Part shown: positions 7,568 to 16,711 of the stretch, one piece after another | Layout: every line of letters starts with the position of its first letter | Numbering within the stretch: the stretch's first letter is position 1 | Assembly: GCA_964614915.1 (NCBI GenBank) | Contig: CAZTNC010000007.1 | Span: 1-64,000, forward strand | Direction: 5' to 3' | From: WTFY01 sp964614915 | GTDB lineage: Bacteria; Pseudomonadota; Gammaproteobacteria; UBA4575 | Length of the DNA: 64,000 bases | Position numbers and translations under genes: made by a program | The notes under the pieces: generated by a model | What the model was told of the DNA's origin: nothing | Database searches by the model: none | What the model saw: only the letters and a program-made list of their open reading frames with translations

Positions 7568-9244
7568 TCACGTTTTTCTTTCCAGCTTCTGCCAGCTGTC
7601 ACGCAGCGTGACAATGCGGTTAAACACCGGGTAGTCCTTTCGAGTGTGTTCGCGGTCGAGGCAAAAATAGCCCTGCCTCTCAAACTGTACGCGGTCTTCC
7701 AAGGCCAACGCCTGGGCTGCAGGTTCGATCTTGCAATCCTGCAGTACCTTGAGGGAATCCGGGTTCAGGGATGCCGCGAGCTCCGGGCTTGAGCCGGGAT
7801 CCGGGATATTGAACAGGCGGTCATAGAGGCGCACTTCTGCATCCACGGCATGTTTGGCCGAGACCCAGTGGATCACGCCCTTGACCTTCTTTTTCCTCCC
7901 TGCGGCCCCCTGGCTTTCCGGGTCATAGCGACAACGTAATTCCGTCACTTCACCCGCCTCGTTCTTGACGACGTCCGTGCAGGTGATGTTGTACGCGTAG
8001 CGAAGGCGCACCTCTCGCCCGGGTGCCAGGCGAAAAAACTTGCGAGGAGGGTCTTCCATAAAATCGTCCTGCTCGATGTACAGGGTGCGCGAGAACGGAA
8101 CCGAGCGCCTTCCCATCTCCGGGTCTTTCGGATGGTTGGCGACATCCAGCATCTCCTCCTGGTCTTCGGGATAGTTTTCAATGACCACCTTGAGCGGCCT
8201 GAGCACGCACATGATGCGCGCAGCACAGGGGTCCAGGAATTCCCGGATGCAGTTCTCCAGCACGCTCATCTCGATCAGGGCGTCTTTTTTGGTAATGCCA
8301 ATACGCTCGCAGAAATCCCGAATGGCTTGTGGAGGAATGCCGCGCCTTCGCATGCCCGACAGCGTCGGCATGCGCGGGTCATCCCAGCCGGACACGTGCT
8401 TGTCCTGGACCAGGGAATTGAGCTTGCGCTTGCTCGTGATCGTGTAGTCCAGTGCCAGCCTTGCAAACTCGATTTGCTGAGGGTGGCAGGGGGTTTGTAG
8501 CGTATCGAGCACCCAGTCATACAGGGGACGGTGATCCTCGAACTCCAGCGTGCACAGGGAATGCGTGATGGTCTCCAGGGCATCTGAAATGCAGTGCGTG
8601 TAGTCGTACATCGGGTAGATGCACCATTCGTTTTGTGTTCTCGGGTGCATCGAGTGCTTGATCCGGTATAGCACGGGGTCGCGCATGTTGATGTTCGGGG
8701 ATGCCATGTCGATCTTGGCGCGAAGGACATGCTCACCTTCGCTGAATTCGCCCTCGCGCATGCGCTTGAACAAATCCAGGTTCTCTTTCACCGTGCGGTT
8801 GCGGTAGGGGCTCTCCACACCCGGTTCGGTGAGCGTTCCGCGCTGGCGGCGGATCTCCTCGGAATCCAGGCTGCAGACAAAGGCCTTGCCGGATTCGATC
8901 AACTGGACCGCGTAGTCATAGAGCTGCTCGAAATAATCCGAGGCGTAGCACAGCTTCGACCATTCAAAGCCGAGCCAGCGGATGTCCTCCTGGATCGCAT
9001 CGATGTATTCCTGGCTTTCCTTGTCCGGGTTGGTGTCGTCGAAGCGCAGGTTGCAAAGGCCCTGATAGTCGCTGGCGATGCCGAAGTTCAGGCAGATGGA
9101 CTTGGCATGCCCGATATGCAGGTAGCCGTTGGGTTCGGGTGGGAAGCGGGTGATCACCTTGCCGTCGTTTTTCCCATCGACCAGGTCCTGATCTATAATC
9201 TGGCGGATAAAGTTCTTTGGGGGTTCTGCAGTTCTGTTGTTCAT
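7568..9244 (-). CDS. glnS: Glutaminyl-tRNA synthetase GlnRS
   Basis: Class I synthetase charging tRNA-Gln. The HIGH motif is at residues 43-46 (PNGYLHIGHAKS); the C-terminal anticodon-binding barrels follow (VKGVIHWVSAKHA, VRLYDRLF, PVFNRIV), giving 558 aa, the normal length. The second signature reads ITSKRKLN (residues 269-276): the Met of the usual MSKR is Thr. The open frame extends to 9427, but the start at 9244 (MNNRTAEPP) fits the family N-terminus. GlnRS presence is typical of Gammaproteobacteria and suggests Gln-tRNA is made directly. Confidence 0.96.
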   Translation of the reverse strand: MNNRTAEPPKNFIRQIIDQDLVDGKNDGKVITRFPPEPNGYLHIGHAKSICLNFGIASDYQGLCNLRFDDTNPDKESQEYIDAIQEDIRWLGFEWSKLCYASDYFEQLYDYAVQLIESGKAFVCSLDSEEIRRQRGTLTEPGVESPYRNRTVKENLDLFKRMREGEFSEGEHVLRAKIDMASPNINMRDPVLYRIKHSMHPRTQNEWCIYPMYDYTHCISDALETITHSLCTLEFEDHRPLYDWVLDTLQTPCHPQQIEFARLALDYTITSKRKLNSLVQDKHVSGWDDPRMPTLSGMRRRGIPPQAIRDFCERIGITKKDALIEMSVLENCIREFLDPCAARIMCVLRPLKVVIENYPEDQEEMLDVANHPKDPEMGRRSVPFSRTLYIEQDDFMEDPPRKFFRLAPGREVRLRYAYNITCTDVVKNEAGEVTELRCRYDPESQGAAGRKKKVKGVIHWVSAKHAVDAEVRLYDRLFNIPDPGSSPELAASLNPDSLKVLQDCKIEPAAQALALEDRVQFERQGYFCLDREHTRKDYPVFNRIVTLRDSWQKLERKT

Positions 9245-9465
9245 CGGGTCGGAGGGGCTTTTCGGTCGCAAACCGGCTCGGGAAATTTTTGCATGGTCGG
9301 GGTACGCTCGCTGGAATGTATCAGAACCTAATAAACCTGAATTGTAAAGATTAGATGTTGTGCATCCCGGCCCAGGCAGCTTTGCAGTGTGAATCATGGG
9401 TCTGCCTGAAAGATCCGGTCTGATCAAAATTGATTGTCCAGAACTACAAGACGGCTGATCCTACA

Positions 9466-10266
9466 ATGGTCCTTGAGCCTTTGAAGGCGGACAGCATACG
9501 GGACTTTCTGGTCAAACAGGGTACCAGCACTGAATATCGTATCGATGTTCTGCCGACCGTGACCTCCACCAATGATCACTTGGCAGATCTCGGCTCGGCG
9601 GGTACGGGCTGTGTTGCCGTTTGTATCGCAGATCAACAGACGCAGGGGAAAGGGCGCTTTGGCCACTCTTGGTGGTCCCCTGCAGGGGTGAACCTGTATC
9701 TGTCGATGCAGTGGGGCCTGCAGCAATGGAGATCGCAGTACGAAGTGCTTGGGCTATGGCTTTTGATTGCGATTGCACGACTCCTAGAGGAGCAAGGAGT
9801 CGCTGATGTGATGCTCAAGTGGCCGAATGACATTTGTGTAGCCGACAAGAAACTGGGTGGAATCTTGATTGAACGAAAGGCGATTGAAGAGCAACACAGC
9901 CTGATCATCGGGGTCGGCCTCAATGTGGCCATGTCGCAGACCAGGGAATTCCAGGACACTCCCGGATGGATAGACCTGATCAGTGCGCATCCCCACTGGA
10001 GGCTGTGCAGAAATGAACTGGCAGCACATGTAATTGAAGTGTTGACTCGTGTGCTGGACACACTTGATGACACTGATCCCGAGGATCTGTGTTCTGCCTG
10101 GAACAGGTACGATTCGTTGAGCAATCAAAAGGTCAAGTTTTTGTACCAGGATCGGCACATGTTCGGGGAGGCCAAGGGGATCGATGCACAGGGTTCGATC
10201 GTGATGCGCGTGAACGGCGAAGACTTGCACTTGCACAGTACCCATGTACGGGAGTTGCGGTCGTGA
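9466..10266 (+). CDS. birA: Biotin--[acetyl-CoA-carboxylase] ligase, no DNA-binding domain
   Basis: Joins biotin to a carrier lysine through biotinyl-AMP. Motifs: TSTNDHL, the ATP/biotin loop GKGRFG (residues 61-66), LKWPNDI, LGGILIE and IIGVGLNV. The protein begins directly at the catalytic domain, so the N-terminal helix-turn-helix that makes E. coli BirA a repressor is absent (group I type). An in-frame TTG at 9430 would add 12 residues, still without an HTH. Its TGA stop overlaps the GTG start of coaX, so the two are translationally coupled. Confidence 0.92.
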   Translation: MVLEPLKADSIRDFLVKQGTSTEYRIDVLPTVTSTNDHLADLGSAGTGCVAVCIADQQTQGKGRFGHSWWSPAGVNLYLSMQWGLQQWRSQYEVLGLWLLIAIARLLEEQGVADVMLKWPNDICVADKKLGGILIERKAIEEQHSLIIGVGLNVAMSQTREFQDTPGWIDLISAHPHWRLCRNELAAHVIEVLTRVLDTLDDTDPEDLCSAWNRYDSLSNQKVKFLYQDRHMFGEAKGIDAQGSIVMRVNGEDLHLHSTHVRELRS

Positions 10267-11003
10267 AGGCACTTCTTGATCTCGGCAACAGCCGCTGCAA
10301 GTACGCAATCCTCGATCCAGAAGCGGAGGACACATTCGGAGCCCTGTCGTACCGGGACGAGGAAAGGCTCGAAGTCATCGCATCCGTTCTACAGCCGTAT
10401 GGGCAACTGGACAGAGTCGTCGTCTGCTCTGTGCTTGACCAGGAATTGAATGACCAGCTACAGGAGCGTTTTCCAGCATGCAGGTTTTATTTTCTAAATC
10501 CTTCCGAGAACTGTTTTGGTGTCACGTCTGCGTACGAAGATCCTAGGGCATTGGGGGCAGACCGGCTGGCCGCGTTGATTGTGGCCAAGGTACGCTATCC
10601 GGGCAGCACATGCATTGTGGACTGCGGGACAGCGGTCACGGTCGATGCACTGGACCAGGGTGGCGTGCATCGTGGAGGTGTCATATTCCCGGGAGTTGGC
10701 AGCATGCGCGCAGCACTTGAAATGGATACCGCAATGAACCTCGAGGGGGAGGCGGGTAGTTTTGCAGTTCCCGCGACATCTACCCGCGATGCCATCTATA
10801 GCGGATGCCTGAGTGCGGTTGCAGGTGGTATCAGTCAGGCCATTGATCGCATGCAGGCCGAGGATGCACCCTTCGATCAGGTCATACTGACGGGAGGGGA
10901 TGCGGGGCTTCTAGTGCCGCTACTTGCTCCAAAAGTCATCCATGAGCCCCACTGGGTGCTGGAGGGCTTGAGGCATGTGTCCAAGTGTATGGATGCAGAG
11001 TGA
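10263..11003 (+). CDS. coaX: Type III pantothenate kinase CoaX
   Basis: Phosphorylates pantothenate, the first step of CoA synthesis; the type III enzymes belong to the ASKHA fold. Seen: DLGNSRCKYA at residues 6-15 (phosphate-1 loop), PRALGADRL at 94-102, and DCGTAVTVD at 120-128, the three family signatures. GTG start at 10263 overlaps the birA stop by one triplet shift (GTGA). The length (246 aa) is normal. The birA-coaX pair is a frequent neighbourhood in beta- and gammaproteobacteria. Confidence 0.93.
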   Translation: MKALLDLGNSRCKYAILDPEAEDTFGALSYRDEERLEVIASVLQPYGQLDRVVVCSVLDQELNDQLQERFPACRFYFLNPSENCFGVTSAYEDPRALGADRLAALIVAKVRYPGSTCIVDCGTAVTVDALDQGGVHRGGVIFPGVGSMRAALEMDTAMNLEGEAGSFAVPATSTRDAIYSGCLSAVAGGISQAIDRMQAEDAPFDQVILTGGDAGLLVPLLAPKVIHEPHWVLEGLRHVSKCMDAE

Positions 11004-11007
11004 GCCA

Positions 11008-11036
11008 TTGCCTGATATCTGGGAACTCATTACACT
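11008..11036 (+). promoter_or_regulatory. Candidate sigma-70 promoter for tRNA-Thr(TGT)
   Basis: TTGCCT (11008-11013), a 17-nt spacer and TACACT (11031-11036) place a start point about 10 nt before the tRNA. The match is moderate; the position right before the tRNA gene supports it. Confidence 0.45.
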
Positions 11037-11053
11037 CGTTGAGGCACTGAATT

Positions 11054-11129
11054 GCTGGCGTAGCTCAGTTGGCAGAGCAGCTGATTTGTAATCAGCAGGT
11101 CGTTGGTTCGAATCCAATCGCCAGCTCCA
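11054..11129 (+). tRNA. tRNA-Thr (anticodon TGT)
   Basis: 76-nt cloverleaf with encoded CCA. Acceptor stem GCTGGCG pairs with CGCCAGC; anticodon stem GCTGA/TCAGC encloses loop TTTGTAA, giving anticodon TGT. Corresponds by position to E. coli thrU, the first tRNA of the thrU-tyrU-glyT-thrT cluster, but here a lipoprotein gene separates it from the other three. Confidence 0.96.
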
Positions 11130-11178
11130 CTACCCAAAGGGTCCTGACCGGGTACATTGGCCTGTGATCTAAACAGAA

Positions 11179-11982
11179 TTGAACAACACCCGGTACCGCC
11201 TGAGATCTAGCCAACGGACCTGCACACCAAGGAGCGTCCTCTTTTCCTGTCGACATACAGTGGCTCACATGCTGTGCTTGGTAGCCTTTGCTTGCCTAGT
11301 AGGTGCATGTGCCTACAAGCATCCGGATGTCGGTCATGATTCGACGTCTTCTTCGCCTGCATCGATGGATGGCATCTGGAGGGGGGATTTTGATATCGAG
11401 GGCAGGGGTCCGTTTGACTTCACGGCATTGCATATCAATGGCAAGGCGTTCGCCTACAGCCGACGTGCAAGAGCGTTGTATTCAGGCAGCGTGGAAAGGG
11501 ATGGGGAGACTGTTACTTCCACCTACACGCTGTTCCTGCGCGGCGGCCTCCCGCTGGATGTCGCAATTATCACGGGGGAGTTGAAAGAAGAAAACAGGAT
11601 TGCCGCACGCTTTGAAACCATGAACGGACGCAATACCGGGACATTGAACCTTGCCTACGATGTGACCTATGACACACCTTCCTCTTTGCGCAGGCTTTCG
11701 GGTGTCTGGTCATACATCGACAGCAATGACCAGACGATTGAATTCCAGATTGACTCTGGGGGCCAGATCAAAGGTCATGATTCCAGGAACTGCGAATACC
11801 TGGGAAAGCTGGACATCATCGAGCCCGATCACAATGCGTACGAGGTGGACGTGCAGGTCAGGGGATGTGGGTCCGTGTCTGGGGATTATGAGGGTGCATC
11901 CTTCATGGAAGGAAATCAGTTGAGTATGCTTATCTCGAATGTGAACCGCGCCTTGTTTTTTCAATTCAGTCCTAGCCCGTAA
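11179..11982 (+). CDS. Predicted lipoprotein, duplicated small domain (267 aa)
   Basis: Carries a lipoprotein signal: hydrophobic MLCLVAFACLVGAC with lipobox LVGAC near residue 44 when counted from the TTG at 11179. The ATG at 11269 would leave a signal with almost no N-region, so the start is uncertain. After a Ser-rich linker there are two similar halves, opening with DGIWRGDFD and SGVWSYID, each followed by strand-rich sequence, so a duplicated beta-sandwich or lipocalin-like domain is likely. No family recognised. It lies inside a tRNA gene cluster, an unusual place for a protein gene. Confidence 0.75.
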   Translation: MNNTRYRLRSSQRTCTPRSVLFSCRHTVAHMLCLVAFACLVGACAYKHPDVGHDSTSSSPASMDGIWRGDFDIEGRGPFDFTALHINGKAFAYSRRARALYSGSVERDGETVTSTYTLFLRGGLPLDVAIITGELKEENRIAARFETMNGRNTGTLNLAYDVTYDTPSSLRRLSGVWSYIDSNDQTIEFQIDSGGQIKGHDSRNCEYLGKLDIIEPDHNAYEVDVQVRGCGSVSGDYEGASFMEGNQLSMLISNVNRALFFQFSPSP

Positions 11983-12057
11983 CGCTTCGAATCAGGATGG
12001 ATGGTGCCTTGATTTAAGCAATGCTTGACCCAGGAACCAGGACCTTGCCATGCAATA

Positions 12058-12087
12058 TTGACAGTACATGGATATATGCCACACAAT
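12058..12087 (+). promoter_or_regulatory. Candidate promoter for the tRNA-Tyr/Gly/Thr cluster
   Basis: A consensus TTGACA (12058-12063), an 18-nt spacer and CACAAT (12082-12087) lie just upstream of tRNA-Tyr. The -35 is perfect, the -10 weak; expected initiation is a few bases before the tRNA. Confidence 0.45.
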
Positions 12088-12098
12088 CCTTGCCCTTT

Positions 12099-12183
12099 GG
12101 AGGGGTACCCAAGCGGTCAACGGGAGCAGACTGTAAATCTGCCGGCTCAGCCTTCGGAGGTTCGAATCCTTCCCCCTCCACCA
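12099..12183 (+). tRNA. tRNA-Tyr (anticodon GTA)
   Basis: 85-nt tRNA with a long variable arm, as expected for tRNA-Tyr, and encoded CCA. Acceptor stem GGAGGGG pairs with CCCCTCC; anticodon loop CTGTAAA gives GTA. First of three closely spaced tRNAs. Confidence 0.96.
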
Positions 12184-12230
12184 TTTAAAGTTTAGAATCT
12201 GGACCCTGAAATGGTCCTGTTTCAGGCTCT

Positions 12231-12304
<74 letters not shown>

Positions 12305-12374
12305 TGCTGCCGCCATACGATTGTATACTGCACACGGTGTCGGGATCGCAGATTTTCCTGCACGTACGTTTATA

Positions 12375-12450
<76 letters not shown>

Positions 12451-12489
12451 AAGGAAGAGGTCACCGGTTCAAGTCCGGTTATGGCTCCA
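12451..12489 (+). repeat. Tandem duplicate of the tRNA-Thr(GGT) 3' end (att-like remnant)
   Basis: These 39 bases repeat 12411-12450, the 3' half of tRNA-Thr(GGT) from the anticodon stem to CCA. The first 30 bases are identical; the end differs by one G-to-A change and loss of one G (GTTATGGCTCCA against GTTGTGGGCTCCA). No 5' half is present, so it cannot be a tRNA. Site-specific integration at tRNA 3' ends leaves exactly this kind of duplicate. A 13-base part (TCCGGTTATGGCT, 12474-12486) recurs in direct orientation at 20071. Confidence 0.85.
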
Positions 12490-12821
12490 TATTGGCAAAG
12501 CTAGTGACAGCATCCCATCCGGTAGTGTGATCGGCCAGCAGGCTGTGAATTGACCTACTGCACTTCCTGTCTCGGTTCTCAGTCCTGAAAGCCGTTTTAC
12601 CTAAAATTGCCAAGCGGGCTCGCAAGTGATGCAAGCTTGTTGCAGAGGCAGCGAGGTTTCAGGATTGAAAACAGGGACATGGCCAATCTAGAACAGACAA
12701 TTCTATGAACTCCTGTCATTAGCTTTTCGTAGGATCTTAATTTAGGATGACACCCCCATTACGCCACTCAGTTTTCATTACTTTCATTAGACTAATTCTA
12801 ACCATATAGGCAAAGTAAGAT
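12490..12821. other. Left edge of the island, no gene seen (332 nt)
   Basis: Transition from GC-rich flank to AT-rich island. All frames are short and I see no integrase remnant. The promoter of qatA should lie here; the AT-rich stretch 12770-12815 is the likely place, but no convincing -35/-10 pair was found. Confidence 0.5.
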
Positions 12822-14624
12822 ATGTGGTCTGATAATGAAACGGATATAGATTTCCTAAACTACTCAGAGACAGCTGAACTAGTCTCTTCGACGCTCAAAC
12901 AAGAAAGCATTCGCCCAGTATCTCTTGGCCTCTTTGGTGGCTGGGGTGTTGGCAAGTCGTCTCTGATGCAAATGGTTATTGCTAATGTATCAGCAGACGA
13001 GAAAAACCTTATTGTCCAGTTTGATGCTTGGCTTTTTCAAGGTTACGATGACGCGCGCTCAGCCTTGCTGCAAAAAATTGGGCGCACGGTTTATGAAAAA
13101 GCGAAAAATGACACAGCGCTTTTGAAAAAGGTGCAGTCCCTCTTCAAGCGAATTGATAAATTACGTACTTTTGGCTTGTTAGCTGAAGGAGCAGCCTTAG
13201 TGGCAGGCTCACCAACTTTTGGGGGAATTGCGCGCGGAATCGAGGGTGTCCGAGGTATCACTGGAGGACAGGGCAGTAAAGAGGTCCTTGATCCTGTGGC
13301 AGCAATGGCGCACGAGGGAGAGTCCAAGGCAACTGAATTCAATAATCCAGAAGAGGAAAAATCACCGCAGAGACAAATCGAAGCCTTCCATACTGAACTC
13401 AAACAAATTCTTGAAGATCTCGATTGTACACTCCTAGTATTTATCGACAATCTAGATCGTTGTTTGCCTGACAAAGCTATTCACACTTTAGAAGCAGTTC
13501 GCCTGTTTTTGTTTATGGAGAGAACAGCGTTCGTTATCGCAGCCGATGAAGATATGATCAGACTAGCTGTAACCCAGCATTATAAAGTTAATCTGGATAG
13601 GCTCGTTACAGACTATCTAGATAAATTCGTTCAGATTCCTGTGCGCGTACCGCCACCGGGTGTGTCGGAAATGAGGGCATTCCTTATTCTACTTCTGACT
13701 GCCGAACCTGTGGATCCGACTCAAAGACTGAGCCCAAAACTTGCATCCACCTTGCAGGAATTTCTTATGTTGCGACTAAAAACGATTTGGAAATCTGCTT
13801 TTCCCGAAACACCGGAAATATTGAAAAGGTTAAAAGGAGTAGGACCTACAAGAGATGAAGAAATACTGATCAGCCAAGTATCGCAATTATCGAAGCTTAT
13901 ATCACCAATCCTCGTCAATTCTCCTCACGTAAAAGGAAATCCGCGTATTGTAAAACGCATGTTGAATACTCTTCGGATGAGACAGATGATTGCAACTAGA
14001 CGTGGGATAAATCTGAGCGAAGAGGCTATGCTAAAACTGGTATTGTTTGAGCGATGCGCTGGAGGAAAGGCAACAGGTGATCTCATGAATATGATCGGCA
14101 GCAGTAAAGAGGGGAAAGTTTCATTGCTCAGTCAGTTAGAAGGAGGCAAGGAGATTGCGGATCGCAGCCTATTTCCAGAAAGCTGGAAAGAACAGGAAGA
14201 ATTTATTTTGGAATGGAGCAAGCTAGCCCCGACGTTAGGGAATGAGGATCTTCGCCCGGCAATGTATCTCTCCCGTGAGACCCAACCAGTATTTACGCTG
14301 TTGGCAGGGTTGAGTGTCGAAGCCGAGCGCTTAGTTGCAGTGCTAATCAAAGCTTCACGCGAATCCGCATTATCGACCAGCGGGGCTGTGCAAGCTATTC
14401 CCACAAATGAAATGCCGCTGGTTATGGAAGAGCTGATTCGTAAAATGTCTAGTGCTTCTGATTGGAGAAAACGTCCCGAAGGTTGGGCTGGGGCACTGGC
14501 AGTGGCAGGAGCTAATGCCGAGGCGGCAAAAATGTTTGTAGCGTTCATAAAATCGCTCAGCCTTAATCCGTTGCCAAAATGGATGAAGTTAGTGCTTAAG
14601 GACAAACCTTGGTGGGAGGCATAA
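12822..14624 (+). CDS. qatA: QatA, KAP-family P-loop ATPase of the Qat defence system
   Basis: Walker A at residues 39-47 (GGWGVGKSS) and Walker B at about 206-211 (LVFIDNLDRC) with the KAP-type N-terminal signature FGGWGVGKSSL and DAWLFQG. A stretch near 118-145 is Ala/Gly-rich and moderately hydrophobic, where KAP NTPases often carry a membrane insert. Length 600 aa. It is the first of four genes, qatA-qatB-qatC-qatD, that touch or overlap, so the set is one operon. In the published Qat system the four genes together give phage resistance; the mechanism is not settled. Confidence 0.9.
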   Translation: MWSDNETDIDFLNYSETAELVSSTLKQESIRPVSLGLFGGWGVGKSSLMQMVIANVSADEKNLIVQFDAWLFQGYDDARSALLQKIGRTVYEKAKNDTALLKKVQSLFKRIDKLRTFGLLAEGAALVAGSPTFGGIARGIEGVRGITGGQGSKEVLDPVAAMAHEGESKATEFNNPEEEKSPQRQIEAFHTELKQILEDLDCTLLVFIDNLDRCLPDKAIHTLEAVRLFLFMERTAFVIAADEDMIRLAVTQHYKVNLDRLVTDYLDKFVQIPVRVPPPGVSEMRAFLILLLTAEPVDPTQRLSPKLASTLQEFLMLRLKTIWKSAFPETPEILKRLKGVGPTRDEEILISQVSQLSKLISPILVNSPHVKGNPRIVKRMLNTLRMRQMIATRRGINLSEEAMLKLVLFERCAGGKATGDLMNMIGSSKEGKVSLLSQLEGGKEIADRSLFPESWKEQEEFILEWSKLAPTLGNEDLRPAMYLSRETQPVFTLLAGLSVEAERLVAVLIKASRESALSTSGAVQAIPTNEMPLVMEELIRKMSSASDWRKRPEGWAGALAVAGANAEAAKMFVAFIKSLSLNPLPKWMKLVLKDKPWWEA

Positions 14625-15395
14625 TTGGGAACTTCGGCAGACAACAAGGGATCGAGTGGACAATCTTCGTTAATCCCCCCTCACGCAGACTCCCAACCTG
14701 GCAAGCCCATTCCACCACGTCCCGAGAATGGTCTTTCAAACTTCAGGCGTAGCCTAACTAGCTATATTAAAAGTGGTGGCTCGAAATTGCGCGATCGTGC
14801 CCTTGGCCGATATGTGCGTGGTGCTGTTGCTGGTTCTTCAGTAGGTGTGCGGCGTTATGGAGCAGTTGCCAACAGTGGGTCGATTGCTATTGGCGCACTG
14901 TCTGAGCTTGGTTCAGGTGGGACAGGTGAAGTTGCTGCAGGTGAGGATTTAAGCGATGCAATTGGGACACCTGTGGAAACTGCGGCGCAAATTATTGCTC
15001 AAGCCGTCGCCCCAAATAACTCGGAAGGAGATGGGGTTCGAATTTTGATAGGGGAAGCAATATGTGAGGTATTGCAGGACGAAGTAGCTTTAGAACGGGA
15101 AATGATTACACCGGATTTTCTGGATGCAGTTATGTTCCGATACATAGTAGAAGCAATCATACGTGACATTCTTCACAGAGAAGGTAGTCCTTCTCAAGAT
15201 GCTGCAGAGAGCGTTGAAATTCTTCAAGCTAGGGAAAATGAGCTTCGGCAGGAGGTAGAATCTGCTGTTGATAGTAGCCTAGCTAAAAACCAGGCAGATC
15301 ATGATCTGGGTAAAATGTCGCAAGCTGATCGCCAACAGTTACAGCTGAACTGTATCCAATCGGTATTAGAGGTTTGGGAAGCCAACGAAGAATGA
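14625..15395 (+). CDS. qatB: QatB, Qat defence system protein of unknown biochemical function
   Basis: Starts with TTG directly after the qatA stop, with GGGAGG 5-6 nt upstream inside the end of qatA, which supports this start. The N-terminus MGTSADNKG followed by a Pro-rich segment (LIPPHAD, KPIPPRPE) and a basic stretch ending ALGRYVRGAV is the usual QatB opening. The remainder is Ala/Glu-rich and helical (residues 150-256), with no enzymatic motif. Overlaps qatC by ATGA. Confidence 0.88.
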   Translation: MGTSADNKGSSGQSSLIPPHADSQPGKPIPPRPENGLSNFRRSLTSYIKSGGSKLRDRALGRYVRGAVAGSSVGVRRYGAVANSGSIAIGALSELGSGGTGEVAAGEDLSDAIGTPVETAAQIIAQAVAPNNSEGDGVRILIGEAICEVLQDEVALEREMITPDFLDAVMFRYIVEAIIRDILHREGSPSQDAAESVEILQARENELRQEVESAVDSSLAKNQADHDLGKMSQADRQQLQLNCIQSVLEVWEANEE

Positions 15396-16711
15396 CAACC
15401 GTTCTATGTGCGCCAGATAAAAATAGGCTAATTGCTTCGAAGTCAGATCGCAAAGTTGTTCTTTTCAATCATGTTGACAATGAGAATGGCATAGCCTGCA
15501 TCGGTAATCGTGTACGCGATGCGTTCAAACGAGTCAACCTACCAATCCCTATTCGCGCTTTTGATTTCCTGACAATAGCCCTAAGTGTAACTGCTGCAGA
15601 CGAATTCGTGTCTAGGAGTGATGGTGCCTATGGGTTTGCACGGGAAATTTCGCTTTCCGTGTCTCTCGCCAATCCAGAGATTTGGGGTTCCCAAAAACAT
15701 GCCCTTGAAGCTATTTTGAGATTTCTAACAGGAGATGATTGGGACTTGTTTTTCTTTGACGATGGACTTGCGCCACCTGCGGCTTTTGAAAGAAAGCGAC
15801 TTAGGAAAATTATTGATTTGTCAAACATGACGCAGGTCTGTTTATTTTCTGGGGGGTTAGACAGTCTTATCGGTACTTTGAATGAGCTCCAAGGTCACCG
15901 TGATGACATGCTCTTGGTTAGTAGGGCTACTACAGGCGACCACATGTTTCAGAAATATCTGCTAAGCCAACTAGGAAACCCAAGGCAGTTCAGCGTAAAT
16001 GATCGGCCATCAAGACCCAATACTGTCAGTTGGGCGAAGGAATATTCAACTCGCGCTCGTTCTATACTCTTTTTAGCTTTGGCGGCTTGCTGTGCTTCGG
16101 CAATTTCTCAGTATCGTTCGGTTGCTTCTACGCAGTTGCTTATTCCTGAGAATGGTTTTATTGCACTAAATCCACCTATGACGCGTAGACGATGGGGCCC
16201 CTTGAGCACGCGAACAGCACATCCACACTATCTTAGTTTATTACAACAGCTTTTCTACGATGTTGAATTAGGGGTAGAGATACGCAATCCTTTTGAGTTT
16301 ATGACTAAGGGTGAAATGATTCAAAGCTGCTACGATCAAAAGCTAATCCGGAAGTTAGCCTCGAACACGGTCTCGTGCGGAAAATGGAAACGCAGAAACC
16401 AGCAATGTGGGAAATGTGTACCTTGTCTTATCCGGAGATCATCTATGTATGCCGCTGGTGTGTTAGAGCCGAAGGGTATGTACGAATTCAGGGATCTTGG
16501 AAAATTACCATTTGGCACAAAGAAGAGCGCTGATCTTTCAGCTATATTGATGGCGCTGAAGTCGGTTGATAGCTACAAAGTCTCAAGGTGGGTAAGTGCA
16601 AGTGGACCTCTTCCGGTTGATGTCCCAACTCGCAAAAAATACTATGACCTAGCCTGGCGTGGACTATTGGAGTTAAAGGATTTTCTTTCAGCGCAAGGGG
16701 TCAAGATATGA
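15392..16711 (+). CDS. qatC: QatC, QueC-like PP-loop protein of the Qat defence system
   Basis: PP-loop ATP-pyrophosphatase motif SGGLDS at residues 153-158, preceded by a strand (QVCLF), as in QueC, the 7-cyano-7-deazaguanine synthase. A zinc-type Cys cluster, C(10)CGKCVPC, lies at about 328-344, also as in QueC. The N-terminal 145 residues are an addition not found in QueC. The expected activity is nucleotide- or protein-linked adenylation chemistry related to deazaguanine formation. The ATG at 15392 overlaps the qatB stop; an upstream in-frame start at 15374 lies inside qatB. Confidence 0.9.
   Translation: MTTVLCAPDKNRLIASKSDRKVVLFNHVDNENGIACIGNRVRDAFKRVNLPIPIRAFDFLTIALSVTAADEFVSRSDGAYGFAREISLSVSLANPEIWGSQKHALEAILRFLTGDDWDLFFFDDGLAPPAAFERKRLRKIIDLSNMTQVCLFSGGLDSLIGTLNELQGHRDDMLLVSRATTGDHMFQKYLLSQLGNPRQFSVNDRPSRPNTVSWAKEYSTRARSILFLALAACCASAISQYRSVASTQLLIPENGFIALNPPMTRRRWGPLSTRTAHPHYLSLLQQLFYDVELGVEIRNPFEFMTKGEMIQSCYDQKLIRKLASNTVSCGKWKRRNQQCGKCVPCLIRRSSMYAAGVLEPKGMYEFRDLGKLPFGTKKSADLSAILMALKSVDSYKVSRWVSASGPLPVDVPTRKKYYDLAWRGLLELKDFLSAQGVKI

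Noticed and set aside
12451..12489. A second tRNA-Thr gene
   Set aside because: Only the 3' half is present; no D-arm or 5' acceptor strand precedes it, and the acceptor end has a one-base deletion.
15374..15391. Longer QatC start at 15374
   Set aside because: It lies within qatB codons, while ATG at 15392 forms the typical ATGA overlap used by the other genes of the operon.
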